Origin: Modestobacter marinus | Lineage (GTDB): Bacteria > Actinomycetota > Actinomycetes > Mycobacteriales > Geodermatophilaceae | DNA: 64,000 nucleotides | NCBI RefSeq assembly: GCF_019799945.1 | Contig: NZ_JABGCH010000001.1 | Location: forward strand, 62,001 to 126,000 | Direction: 5' to 3' | In this document: one piece after another, positions 58,051 through 64,000 of the stretch | Layout of the letters: each line of letters begins with the position of its first letter | Position numbering within the stretch: the first letter of the stretch is position 1 | Position numbers and translations under genes: made by a program | Notes under the pieces: generated by a model | The model's database searches: none | What the model was told of the DNA's origin: nothing | Seen by the model: only the letters and a program-made list of their open reading frames with translations

Positions 58051-59045
58051 AGGACCCACCTGCCCCCCAGGCCTCGCAAGCTCGGCCCGGGCCCCTGCAG
58101 CAGGGCCGTTCCATCGACCAGTCGACGGCGGTCGTGCTGCGGCCGCTGGGGCTCGGGGACCTGCTGACCGGAGTGCCGGCGATCCGCGGGATCCGGGCGG
58201 CGGTGCCCGGCCACCGGCTGGTGCTGGCGACCACCCGAGCGCTCGAACCGCTGGCCGGGCTGATCGACGCGGTCGACGAGGTGCTGCCGGCGGTCGAGCT
58301 CGAGCCGCTGGACTGGTCCGGGCCGCCCCCGGAGCTCGCCGTCGACCTGCACGGCAAGGGACCGGCGTCGCACGTCGTCGTCGCCGGCCTGCATCCGCGG
58401 CGGCTGCTCACCTTCGCCAGCCCCGGCTACCCGGGACCCACCTGGTACCCCGACGAGCACGAGGTCCGGCGCTGGTGCCGGCTGGTGAGCGAGGGCCTGG
58501 GCGTCGACTGCGACCCCGACGCCCTCGACCTGCGGGTGCCGGACGTCGAGCCACCGGTGCGCGACGTCGCGGTCGTCCACCCGGGGGCCGCCTTCCCGGG
58601 ACGCCGCTGGCCGCCGGAGCGCTTCGCGGCGGTGGCCCGCCACCTGGCCGACGCGGGGGAGCGGGTGGTGGTCACCGGCGGCCCGGCCGAGCGGGACCTC
58701 GCCCGGCACGTCGCGGAGCTGGCCGGGCTGGGGGAGGAGGCGGTGCTGGCCGGGAGGACGACGTCCCTCCAGCTCGCCGCCGTCGTCGCCGCCGCCCGGG
58801 TGGTGGTCTGCGGCGACACGGGGGTGGCGCACCTGGCCACCGCGTACCGCCGTCCCTCGGTGGCGCTGTTCGGGCCGGTGTCGCCGGCGCTGTGGGGGCC
58901 GCCGCGCCGCGCGCAGCACGTGGTGCTGTGGCACGGCGACGGCACGGGCGACCCGTGGGGCACCGAGCTGGACCCCGCGCTCGCGCGGGTCACCGTTGAC
59001 GAGGTGGTCGACGCCCTGGACGGCCTCCTGGACCGGGTGCCCTAA
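58047..59045 (+). CDS. Glycosyltransferase family 9 (heptosyltransferase-like)
   Basis: This 332-aa enzyme has [79 protein letters not shown] and [26 protein letters not shown]. It has a ~28-residue N-terminal extension compared with the GT9 at 52772. GTG 58047 overlaps the hldE stop. It likely adds the second heptose. It ends against the epimerase remnant on the opposite strand (59042). Confidence 0.86.
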   Translation: MKDPPAPQASQARPGPLQQGRSIDQSTAVVLRPLGLGDLLTGVPAIRGIRAAVPGHRLVLATTRALEPLAGLIDAVDEVLPAVELEPLDWSGPPPELAVDLHGKGPASHVVVAGLHPRRLLTFASPGYPGPTWYPDEHEVRRWCRLVSEGLGVDCDPDALDLRVPDVEPPVRDVAVVHPGAAFPGRRWPPERFAAVARHLADAGERVVVTGGPAERDLARHVAELAGLGEEAVLAGRTTSLQLAAVVAAARVVVCGDTGVAHLATAYRRPSVALFGPVSPALWGPPRRAQHVVLWHGDGTGDPWGTELDPALARVTVDEVVDALDGLLDRVP

Positions 59046-59217
59046 CCGGCGCGGGCAGCCAGGGGCTCGCGCTGCGCGGCGAACCACTCGACCGTGCGGC
59101 GCAGCCCCTCCGCCGAGGGCACCGACGGCCGCCAGCCGAGTCGCTGCTCGGCCAGCAAGATGTCGGGTCGCCGCACCTTCGGGTCGTCCACCGGCAGGTC
59201 GATGAAGCTGATCTTGG
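59042..59217 (-). pseudogene. C-terminal remnant of an SDR sugar epimerase/decarboxylase
   Basis: The translation [19 protein letters not shown] followed by [20 protein letters not shown] reads as the last ~60 residues of a UDP-glucuronate-decarboxylase-like extended SDR, whose family ends DDPxxRxPDIxxA...LGWxPxxxxxEGLxxTxxWF. Nothing of the first ~250 residues (Rossmann motif, YxxxK) is present upstream, where an unrelated hairpin and DUF2630 gene follow. The frame opens at 59248 but homology stops near 59217, so this is a deletion remnant that overlaps the GT9 stop by four bases. Confidence 0.72.
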
Positions 59218-59240
59218 AGCAACACTTCGGGCCCGAAGTT

Positions 59241-59272
59241 CCGCCCACCCGGGTGAGGGGCCGGGTGGGCGG
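59241..59272. terminator. Hairpin terminator
   Basis: A perfect 12-bp stem (59241-59252 with 59261-59272) and an 8-nt loop lie 11 nt beyond the DUF2630 stop on the minus strand. A 14-base palindrome CTTCGGGCCCGAAG sits at 59225-59238, at the edge of the epimerase remnant. Confidence 0.65.
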
Positions 59273-59282
59273 GGCCGGCCGG

Positions 59283-59516
59283 TCACTGGAGGTAGTTCTC
59301 CACCTGCGGCTCGGGGCGCGGCTGGGCCTCGTCCGGGTCCTCGCCGTACTGGCGCTTGGCGTCCCGCTGGCGGATCAGGTCCCAGAGCTGGTCGCGGTCC
59401 TCCTCGATCTGCCGCAGGCGGGCCCGCTGCGCCTCGGTGTGCTCGGGGCCGTCGCGCAGCCGGTGCTCCTCCTCCACCAGCTCCTCGATGCGGCTGCGGA
59501 TCTCCTTGTCGTCCAT
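59283..59516 (-). CDS. DUF2630 family protein
   Basis: This 77-aa acidic helical protein reads [40 protein letters not shown] and ends [18 protein letters not shown], the complete DUF2630 pattern. It probably forms a coiled-coil. Function is unknown. The spacer upstream holds an 8-bp tandem repeat (59534-59573). Confidence 0.9.
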   Translation of the reverse strand: MDDKEIRSRIEELVEEEHRLRDGPEHTEAQRARLRQIEEDRDQLWDLIRQRDAKRQYGEDPDEAQPRPEPQVENYLQ

Positions 59517-59533
59517 CAGATCCCTCTCGTCGT

Positions 59534-59573
59534 GTCGTCGGGTCGTCGGGTCGTCGGGTCGTCGGGTCGTCGG
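59534..59573. repeat. Five tandem copies of GTCGTCGG
   Basis: Five perfect 8-bp units run from 59534 to 59573, with a partial sixth to 59578, in the spacer between the DUF2630 start (59516) and prephenate-dehydrogenase stop (59602). Copy number could vary by slippage, changing promoter or leader length for DUF2630. Confidence 0.85.
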
Positions 59574-59601
59574 GTCGTGCCTTGCCCCGAGCCCACCGTC
59601 C

Positions 59602-60540
59602 TCACGCCTGGCGTCCGGAGGAGCCGGGCACCCAGCCCTCCACGAAGGCCGCCAGGCGCCGCGTCACCGCGCCCCCGGCGCGGCCCAGCGCCAGCAGCGC
59701 CGGGCGGTCCAGAGGCACCCGGACCGGCCGGCGGCCCGCCGGGTCGCCCAGCGCCGTCCGCACCGCGTGCCCGGCGGCGACGAGCTCGGCCACCGGCCGG
59801 TCGAGCTGGGCACGCACCCGGTCCAGGGCCGCCGCGGCGGGTCCGGCGTTGCCCTCGACCAGCGCGGTGACGAACGCGGGGTCGCTGCCGATCACCCGGG
59901 TGCCGTCCCGGAAGCTGCCGGCGGCCAGCGCGAGGGCGAGCGGTCCCGCCTGCTCCGCGGCAGCGGCCAGCGCGGCGGCCAGCAGGTGGGGGACGGCGCT
60001 GATCGCGGCGACCGCGTCGTCGTGCTCGGCGGCGGTCACCGGCACGACCTCGGCGCCCACGGTCAGCGCGACTTCGGCGACCCGCAGCCAGCGCCGCAGG
60101 TCGGTGTCCGGCTCCAGGCAGAGCGCCCAGCGGGCTCCGGTGAAGAGGGACGGGTCGGTGGCCGCGTGGCCGGACCGTTCCGTCCCGCACATGGGATGAC
60201 CGCCGACGTAGCGGTCCCCGAACCGCGGGCCGAGGGCGCCGAGCACCGGGACCTTGATCGAGCCGACGTCGGTGACTGTGGCGTCCGGGGCGACGGTGAG
60301 GTCGTCCAGCGCCCGGCCCAGCACCGGCAGCGGGACGGCGAGGACGACGACGCCCCCGACCTCCGGGGTGATCCGGACCCCCCGCGCGGCGGCGGCGTCC
60401 CGGGCCGCGGGATCGACGTCCCAGCCGCGGACCTCCCGGCCCGCCGCGTCCAGCGCCGCGGCGAGGGACCCGCCGAGCTGCCCCAGCCCGACCACGGAGA
60501 CCGGCGGCACGGGCATGGTCGGCACCGGGAACGCGGTCAC
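59602..60540 (-). CDS. tyrA: Prephenate dehydrogenase
   Basis: This 312-aa NAD(P) enzyme has VSVVGLGQLGGSLAAALDAAG (GxGxxGxS), DVGSIKVPVLGAL, GGHPMCGTERSGHAATDPSLFTGARWALC (His-Pro-Met-x-Gly and the D-x-x-L-F-x-G motif) and the helical dimer domain with AAISAVPHLLAAAL. It converts prephenate to 4-hydroxyphenylpyruvate for tyrosine. GTG 60540 overlaps the thioesterase stop (GTGA). No ACT domain is attached. Arogenate dehydrogenase is a less likely alternative. Confidence 0.87.
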   Translation of the reverse strand: MTAFPVPTMPVPPVSVVGLGQLGGSLAAALDAAGREVRGWDVDPAARDAAAARGVRITPEVGGVVVLAVPLPVLGRALDDLTVAPDATVTDVGSIKVPVLGALGPRFGDRYVGGHPMCGTERSGHAATDPSLFTGARWALCLEPDTDLRRWLRVAEVALTVGAEVVPVTAAEHDDAVAAISAVPHLLAAALAAAAEQAGPLALALAAGSFRDGTRVIGSDPAFVTALVEGNAGPAAAALDRVRAQLDRPVAELVAAGHAVRTALGDPAGRRPVRVPLDRPALLALGRAGGAVTRRLAAFVEGWVPGSSGRQA

Positions 60541-60980
60541 GCCTCCACCTGCCAGGGGGTGCCGAGCCGGAAGACGCGGGCCAGCGCCGTCGCCACCCGC
60601 CGTCCGTCCTGCGCCATCGCCTCGATCGGGTAGACCGCCGTCCGGCCGGTGCGGTGCAGCTCGACGCCCTCGGCGACCAGCCGGTCACCGGGCCGCCCGG
60701 GGGTCAGGAACTCGGTGTGCACGTCCTGGGCCACCGCCAGGGTGCCGTGGCTGTTGCTGACCGCCGCGTGCACGACGTCCAGCAGGGCCATCGTGGCGCC
60801 TCCGTGCGCGGTGCCGACGGCGTTGAGCAGGTGCGGGTGCACGGTCATCGCCGCGCGGGCGTAGCCGGGCCGGACCTCCTCCAGGGCGATGCCCAGGTGC
60901 GCGGCCAGCGGGTCGGCGGCGAGGGCGGTGAACAGCCCGGGTGGAACGGCGGCGCTGTCCTGCGCGGGGGCGTCGGCCAT
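60537..60980 (-). CDS. PaaI-type hotdog thioesterase
   Basis: This 147-aa protein has AHLGIALEEVRPGYARAAMTVHP, LLNAVGTAHGGATMALLDVVHAAVSNS (the HGG and Asp of the PaaI/4HBT hotdog family) and VAEGVELHRTGRTAVYPIEAMAQDG. It should hydrolyse an acyl-CoA, perhaps phenylacetyl-type. ATG 60980 has the leaderless -10 TAGCCT 6 nt upstream. It is divergent from the TadA-associated gene and coupled to tyrA. Confidence 0.85.
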   Translation of the reverse strand: MADAPAQDSAAVPPGLFTALAADPLAAHLGIALEEVRPGYARAAMTVHPHLLNAVGTAHGGATMALLDVVHAAVSNSHGTLAVAQDVHTEFLTPGRPGDRLVAEGVELHRTGRTAVYPIEAMAQDGRRVATALARVFRLGTPWQVEA

Positions 60981-60986
60981 GATCAG

Positions 60987-60992
60987 AGGCTA
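60987..60992 (-). promoter_or_regulatory. Leaderless -10 hexamer
   Basis: TAGCCT (60992-60987, minus strand) lies 6 nt before ATG 60980 of the thioesterase. Confidence 0.4.
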
Positions 60993-61020
60993 TGACGCCC
61001 TCGCCGGCTCCCCGCGCCGC

Positions 61021-61509
61021 ATGACCGCGCTGCTGCCGAGCTTCGCCGTCCGCGTCGGCCGCGCCGACGGGCGATGGCGGTGCGAGCTGCTGGCCGCCGA
61101 CGCCTCCGACGAGCTGCCGGTGCTCGAACGGGCGCTGGGGGAACCGGGCTCGGCGGAGTGGCCCGGGCCGTTCGTCGTCGTGGTCGACAGCCGGCTGTAC
61201 TTCGTCGTGCTGCGGCACGGCCCCGGCGGCATGGTGCGGGCGTTGATCTCCGACGCGACGTTCCAGGAGTGGCTGCTCGCCGCCGAGGTGGTCGAGCGCT
61301 ACGGGATCGCGGTTGACGAGGCCTCGTTCGACGAGGACGAGGAGGGCTGGCCCGGGGGAGACCTGGACGTGCTCGCCGACGCCGGGCTCCCTGCCGAGGA
61401 GCTGGGCCGGCTGGTCGGCGCGGACGACCTGTGGGCCGACGAGATGGTGCTGCGGATCGCGGAGCGGATCGGGTTCGGCGACGAGCTGCGGACGGTGGTG
61501 GCCGCGTGA
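61021..61509 (+). CDS. tRNA-adenosine-deaminase-associated protein
   Basis: This 162-aa protein has FAVRVGRADGRWRCELLAA, ELPVLERALGE, PFVVVVDSRLYFVVLRHGPGGMVRALISD and the acidic end WPGGDLDVLADAGLPAEELGRL then GADDLWADEM. It matches the actinobacterial protein encoded beside tadA; its role is unknown. ATG 61021 is taken; ATG 60979 is an alternative. Its stop is followed by the HAD gene and then tadA. Confidence 0.82.
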   Translation: MTALLPSFAVRVGRADGRWRCELLAADASDELPVLERALGEPGSAEWPGPFVVVVDSRLYFVVLRHGPGGMVRALISDATFQEWLLAAEVVERYGIAVDEASFDEDEEGWPGGDLDVLADAGLPAEELGRLVGADDLWADEMVLRIAERIGFGDELRTVVAA

Positions 61510-61544
61510 GTGTCGGCCGGACGGCTGATCGCGGAGGCGATCTC

Positions 61545-62186
61545 ATGCGCACGGTGACCGCCGTCGTCTTCGACCTGGGCGGGGTGTTCACCGAGACCCC
61601 GGTCGCCGCGTACGCCGCGTACGAGACCGAGGCGGGGCTCCCCGACGGGCTGATCCGCCGGCTGCACACCACCGACCCGGACACCAACGCGTGGGCCCGC
61701 TTCGAGCGCGGCGAGCTGGACGTCGCCGGCTTCCGGGCCGCGTTCGAGGCCGAGGCCCGGGCCGCCGGCCACACCCTCGACGCCGACCGGGTGCTCGCCA
61801 CCCTGGGCGGGGCGCTGCGGCCGGGGATGGTCGCGGCCGCCCGGCGACTGCGTGCGGCCGGGCTGCCGCTGGGCATGCTCTCCAACAACGTGGCGCCGAT
61901 GGACCGTGCCGGTCCCCTGGGGGAGCTGCTGGGGCTGTTCGACGCCGTCGTGGAGTCCTCGGTGGAGGGCCTGCGCAAGCCGGAGCCGGAGATCTACGCG
62001 CGTGCCCTGCAGCGGCTGTCCGCGGCGGTGGGCCGGCCGATCGCCGCAGCGGAGTGCGTGTACCTGGACGACAAGCGGATCAACCTCGAGCCCGCCCGCG
62101 CGCTGGGGATGCGGACGATCGAGGTCGTCGACCCGGACGACGCCCTGGCGGAGTTGTCCACGCTGACCGGGCTGAGGCTGCGGTGA
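61545..62186 (+). CDS. HAD-superfamily hydrolase
   Basis: This 213-aa protein has AVVFDLGGVFTETP (motif I DxGGV), GLPLGMLSNNVAPMD (motif II), LRKPEPEIYARALQRL (motif III Lys) and VYLDDKRINLEPARALGMRTIEV (motif IV DDxxxN). The second aspartate of motif I is Gly (DLG), as in the epoxide-hydrolase/haloacid-like branch with D-x-G-G-V. ATG 61545 has GGAGG 8 nt upstream; GTG 61506 overlaps the previous stop. Substrate unknown. Confidence 0.82.
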   Translation: MRTVTAVVFDLGGVFTETPVAAYAAYETEAGLPDGLIRRLHTTDPDTNAWARFERGELDVAGFRAAFEAEARAAGHTLDADRVLATLGGALRPGMVAAARRLRAAGLPLGMLSNNVAPMDRAGPLGELLGLFDAVVESSVEGLRKPEPEIYARALQRLSAAVGRPIAAAECVYLDDKRINLEPARALGMRTIEVVDPDDALAELSTLTGLRLR

Positions 62187-62193
62187 CCAGTTC

Positions 62194-62246
62194 TCCGGAT
62201 CCCTGTGCTCTGCCTGCGTCTGGCATGCAGAGCACAGGGATCCGGA
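62194..62246. repeat. Perfect 20-bp inverted repeat upstream of tadA
   Basis: TCCGGATCCCTGTGCTCTGC (62194-62213) and its exact inverse (62227-62246) flank a 13-nt loop. The right arm ends 10 nt before the tadA GTG and abuts or overlaps its ribosome site GGAAGG. The sequence is less GC-rich than the surroundings. It could be a terminator, a translational switch or a dispersed palindromic repeat. Confidence 0.7.
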
Positions 62247-62256
62247 AGGTGGTCCG

Positions 62257-62715
62257 GTGACCGACGACGAGGCGATGCTGCGGGCGCTGGAGCTGGCCGC
62301 CGCGGCGCAGGAGTGGGGCGACACGCCGATCGGCGCCGTCGTCCTCGGCCCGGACGGCGCCGTGCTGGCCGAGGCCGCCAACGAGCGGGAGAAGCGGGGC
62401 GACCCGACCGCGCACGCGGAGGTGCTCGCCCTGCGCGAGGCAGCCCGGCTGCACGGCGACGGCTGGCGGCTGACCGGCGCCACGCTCGTGGTCACCCTGG
62501 AGCCCTGCACGATGTGCGCCGGCGCCAGCGTGCTCGCCCGGGTCGCCCGGGTGGTCTACGGCGCCGACGACCCGAAGGCCGGTGCCGCGGGGTCGCTGTG
62601 GGACGTCGTCCGCGACCGCCGGCTCAACCACCGGCCCGAGGTGGTGGCGGGGGTACGGGCCGCGGAGTCCGGCGCGCTCCTACGCGCCTTCTTCCGCTCG
62701 AAGCGCGGCCTGTAG
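62257..62715 (+). CDS. tadA: tRNA adenosine(34) deaminase
   Basis: This 152-aa zinc enzyme has the CDA-fold motifs PIGAVV, DPTAHAEVLALREA (HAE with catalytic Glu) and LEPCTMCAGASVLARVARVVYGADDPKAGAAGS (PCxxC). It deaminates A34 of tRNA-Arg(ACG), a tRNA encoded at 49024-49096 in this window. The start GTG 62257 is 10 nt downstream of the inverted repeat at 62194-62246. A guanine-deaminase activity is less likely. Confidence 0.93.
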   Translation: MTDDEAMLRALELAAAAQEWGDTPIGAVVLGPDGAVLAEAANEREKRGDPTAHAEVLALREAARLHGDGWRLTGATLVVTLEPCTMCAGASVLARVARVVYGADDPKAGAAGSLWDVVRDRRLNHRPEVVAGVRAAESGALLRAFFRSKRGL

Positions 62716-62725
62716 TCTCGTCGGC

Positions 62726-62810
62726 GGTGGCGTGTCCGAGCGGCCGAAGGAGCACGCCTCGAAAGCGTGTGAGGTGCAAGCCTCCGTGGGTTCAAATCCC
62801 ACCGCCACCG
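62726..62810 (+). tRNA. tRNA-Ser (CGA)
   Basis: Acceptor GGTGGCG pairs with CGCCACC (62803-62809). The anticodon stem CACGC/GCGTG has loop CTCGAAA with anticodon CGA at 62760-62762. A long variable arm and T-arm GTGGGTTCAAATCCCAC are present. It is 85 nt, class II, reads UCG. It lies 10 nt after the tadA stop. Confidence 0.93.
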
Positions 62811-62816
62811 CAGATC

Positions 62817-62850
62817 GACGGCGGCGTCCCGACTCCGGGGCGCCGCCGTC
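62817..62850. terminator. Bidirectional hairpin terminator
   Basis: A 15-bp stem (62817-62831 with 62836-62850, one T-G wobble) and an ACTC loop lie between the tRNA-Ser and the convergent kinase gene. Confidence 0.65.
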
Positions 62851-62855
62851 GTCGT

Positions 62856-64000
62856 TCACACGGCCAGGTCGTAGTCGATCAGCAGCCGACCGTCGTCGTC
62901 CCGGACCAGCGTGATCTCGTGCCGCTCGGCGCTGACGCTGCCGTCCTCCTCCCGGAACGTGACCGGCGCGGTCGCCACGAGGGAGCCGTCCTGCGCCTGG
63001 ACCGCACCCAGTTCCACCGATCGGAACCGGCTCCAGAAGGCGATGTAGTCACCGCGGCCGCCGACCTGCGCGCGCAACCGCGGGCCGGTCTGCTCCCAGG
63101 CCGCCTCGGGGTCGTCCGGCAGGAGCGCGTAGTAGTTCGTGACCGCCTGCTGCACCTCGGCGGCCGTGTCCGGGGCCGGAGCGGGCGGCGGTGAGGGCTC
63201 GGTGGTGGTCGGCGGCGCCGACGACGAGGTCGTCTGCTCGGTCGTCGAGGGCGCTGCCGTGCTGGACGGTGCCGGGGTCGACGGCGCCGGCGTGCTCCGC
63301 GGTGCAGAACTGGACTGGGCGGCGGGTGCGCCGCCGTCCGCGGGGTCCCGGTTCACCCACAGCACCCCGGCGGTGACCAGCCCGGCCAGCAGCACGAGGA
63401 TGAGCGCGGCGACCAGCACCCCCCGCCGGCGGGCCGGTGCCGCCGGGCTGCGGGGGGCCGCCGATCGGGGCGGCCCGGCCATCGCAGAAGGCTCACCGGG
63501 AGGCGCGGCGGGGGGCTCGGCGAAGACCGACCCGACGGCGGTCGGCGGACCACCGGCGAGCGCGGAGGTCGGAGGCGGCGCGTCGCCGGAGACGGCCCGG
63601 AGATCGGCGACGGTCGGGGGCAGAGCGGTGCGCGCGTTGAGCACCTCCGTGACGTCGCCGTCCCGGCCGGCGGCCAGCTGCGCCAGCTGGTCCCGGACCT
63701 CGGGCATCGTGGGGCGCTTCGCCGGGTCGGCGTTGAGCATCTTCATCAGCGGCCGGGTGAGGGCGCCGGCGTTCCGCGGCCGCTGGAAGTCGCCTCCGGA
63801 GACCCGGTAGAGCATCTCCAGCGGGTTCTCGCTCATGCCGAACGGCGGGGTGCCCTCGAGGCAGGCGTAGAGCGTGGCGCCCAGAGAGAAGACGTCGCTG
63901 GCCGCGTCGGGGTCGTGGCCGCGCGCCACCTCGGGCGCGAGGAAGGCCGGCGTCCCCTTGACCACGCCGGTCTGGGTCAGCGAGACGTCACCGGTCGCCC
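62856..64000 (-). CDS. Ser/Thr protein kinase, C-terminal part (cut at window edge)
   Basis: The frame is open at the right edge, so the N-terminus is missing. The visible part starts in the kinase activation segment (DVSLTQTGVVKGTPAFLAPE), then DVFSLGATLYACLEGTPPFG and the C-lobe end with PAKRPTMPEVRDQL. A Pro/Ala linker, one membrane helix (VLVAALILVLLAGLVTAGVLWV), a Ser/Thr/Pro-rich outer stalk and a C-terminal NTF2-like domain (VQQAVTNYYALL ... DGRLLIDYDLAV) follow. This is the STPK layout of actinobacteria, with an NTF2-like sensor in place of PASTA repeats. It converges on the terminator at 62817. Confidence 0.88.
   Translation of the reverse strand, partial: ATGDVSLTQTGVVKGTPAFLAPEVARGHDPDAASDVFSLGATLYACLEGTPPFGMSENPLEMLYRVSGGDFQRPRNAGALTRPLMKMLNADPAKRPTMPEVRDQLAQLAAGRDGDVTEVLNARTALPPTVADLRAVSGDAPPPTSALAGGPPTAVGSVFAEPPAAPPGEPSAMAGPPRSAAPRSPAAPARRRGVLVAALILVLLAGLVTAGVLWVNRDPADGGAPAAQSSSAPRSTPAPSTPAPSSTAAPSTTEQTTSSSAPPTTTEPSPPPAPAPDTAAEVQQAVTNYYALLPDDPEAAWEQTGPRLRAQVGGRGDYIAFWSRFRSVELGAVQAQDGSLVATAPVTFREEDGSVSAERHEITLVRDDDGRLLIDYDLAV

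Noticed and set aside
59534-59578. Tandem repeat considered as a CRISPR array
   Set aside because: The 8-bp units are directly adjacent with no spacers and there are no cas genes.

Overview
The window is very GC-rich, dense DNA with many GTG starts, ATGA/GTGA stop-start overlaps and leaderless-looking promoters. Its content includes a PASTA-less Ser/Thr kinase, DUF2630, DUF6318, a tRNA-adenosine-deaminase-associated protein and a CGNR zinc-finger regulator. This points to a high-GC actinobacterium; the gene mix reminds me of Geodermatophilaceae, but that is inference from memory, not a search. No transposase, integrase, phage gene or CRISPR array was seen.

Region 1 (about 0.2-3.5 kb) holds a CysQ-type PAP phosphatase, two membrane proteins, a small leaderless ORF and an APS kinase with an N-terminal extension (sulfate activation and PAP disposal). 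Region 2 (about 3.6-41.9 kb) is a large exopolysaccharide locus built from several transcription units. It contains a polyprenyl-phosphate sugar transferase that starts the chain, about eight glycosyltransferases, one Wzx-type flippase, two Wzy/O-antigen-ligase-like polymerases, a Wzz protein and a Wzz/BY-kinase protein whose kinase half looks dead. It also has three extracytoplasmic GH26-like (beta-mannanase fold) paralogs with three different membrane or secretion arrangements, and two alkaline-phosphatase-superfamily paralogs with altered metal motifs. A GMC oxidoreductase, a DegT aminotransferase, a PIG-L deacetylase, an alpha-hydroxy-acid oxidase, a SAM methyltransferase, a TupA-like ATP-grasp enzyme and a sugar-nucleotide module (two cytidylyltransferase-like enzymes, an SDR, an RmlC-like epimerase and a SAF-domain oxidoreductase) complete it.

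Region 3 (about 41.8-48.9 kb) is mixed: a PHP-domain protein, a DoxX-like membrane protein, small and secreted proteins with lower GC, a PAP2-diacylglycerol-kinase fusion, and a CGNR regulator divergent from an MFS pump across a perfect inverted repeat. Region 4 (48.9-49.1 kb) has tRNA-Ser(GCU) and tRNA-Arg(ACG). Region 5 (49.5-59.3 kb) has a secreted protein, a MarR regulator and a translationally coupled manno-heptose cluster: a GT2-GmhB fusion, two GT9 heptosyltransferase-like enzymes, two GT4-like enzymes, GmhA and bifunctional HldE. It ends in the C-terminal remnant of an SDR epimerase/decarboxylase. Region 6 (59.3-64 kb) is housekeeping: DUF2630, prephenate dehydrogenase, a hotdog thioesterase, a TadA-associated protein, a HAD hydrolase, TadA, tRNA-Ser(CGA) and a Ser/Thr protein kinase cut by the window edge.

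Working model (inference): region 2 makes, decorates, exports and trims one or two surface polysaccharides, and region 5 independently makes an ADP- or GDP-heptose-based glycoconjugate. The best candidate for an undescribed system is the coupled operon at 30.6-37.5 kb (pseudo-BY-kinase, phosphatase-like protein, GMC oxidoreductase, glycosyltransferase, polymerase), together with its second phosphatase paralog and the GH26 trio. All function calls come from reading motifs by eye; no database search was run.
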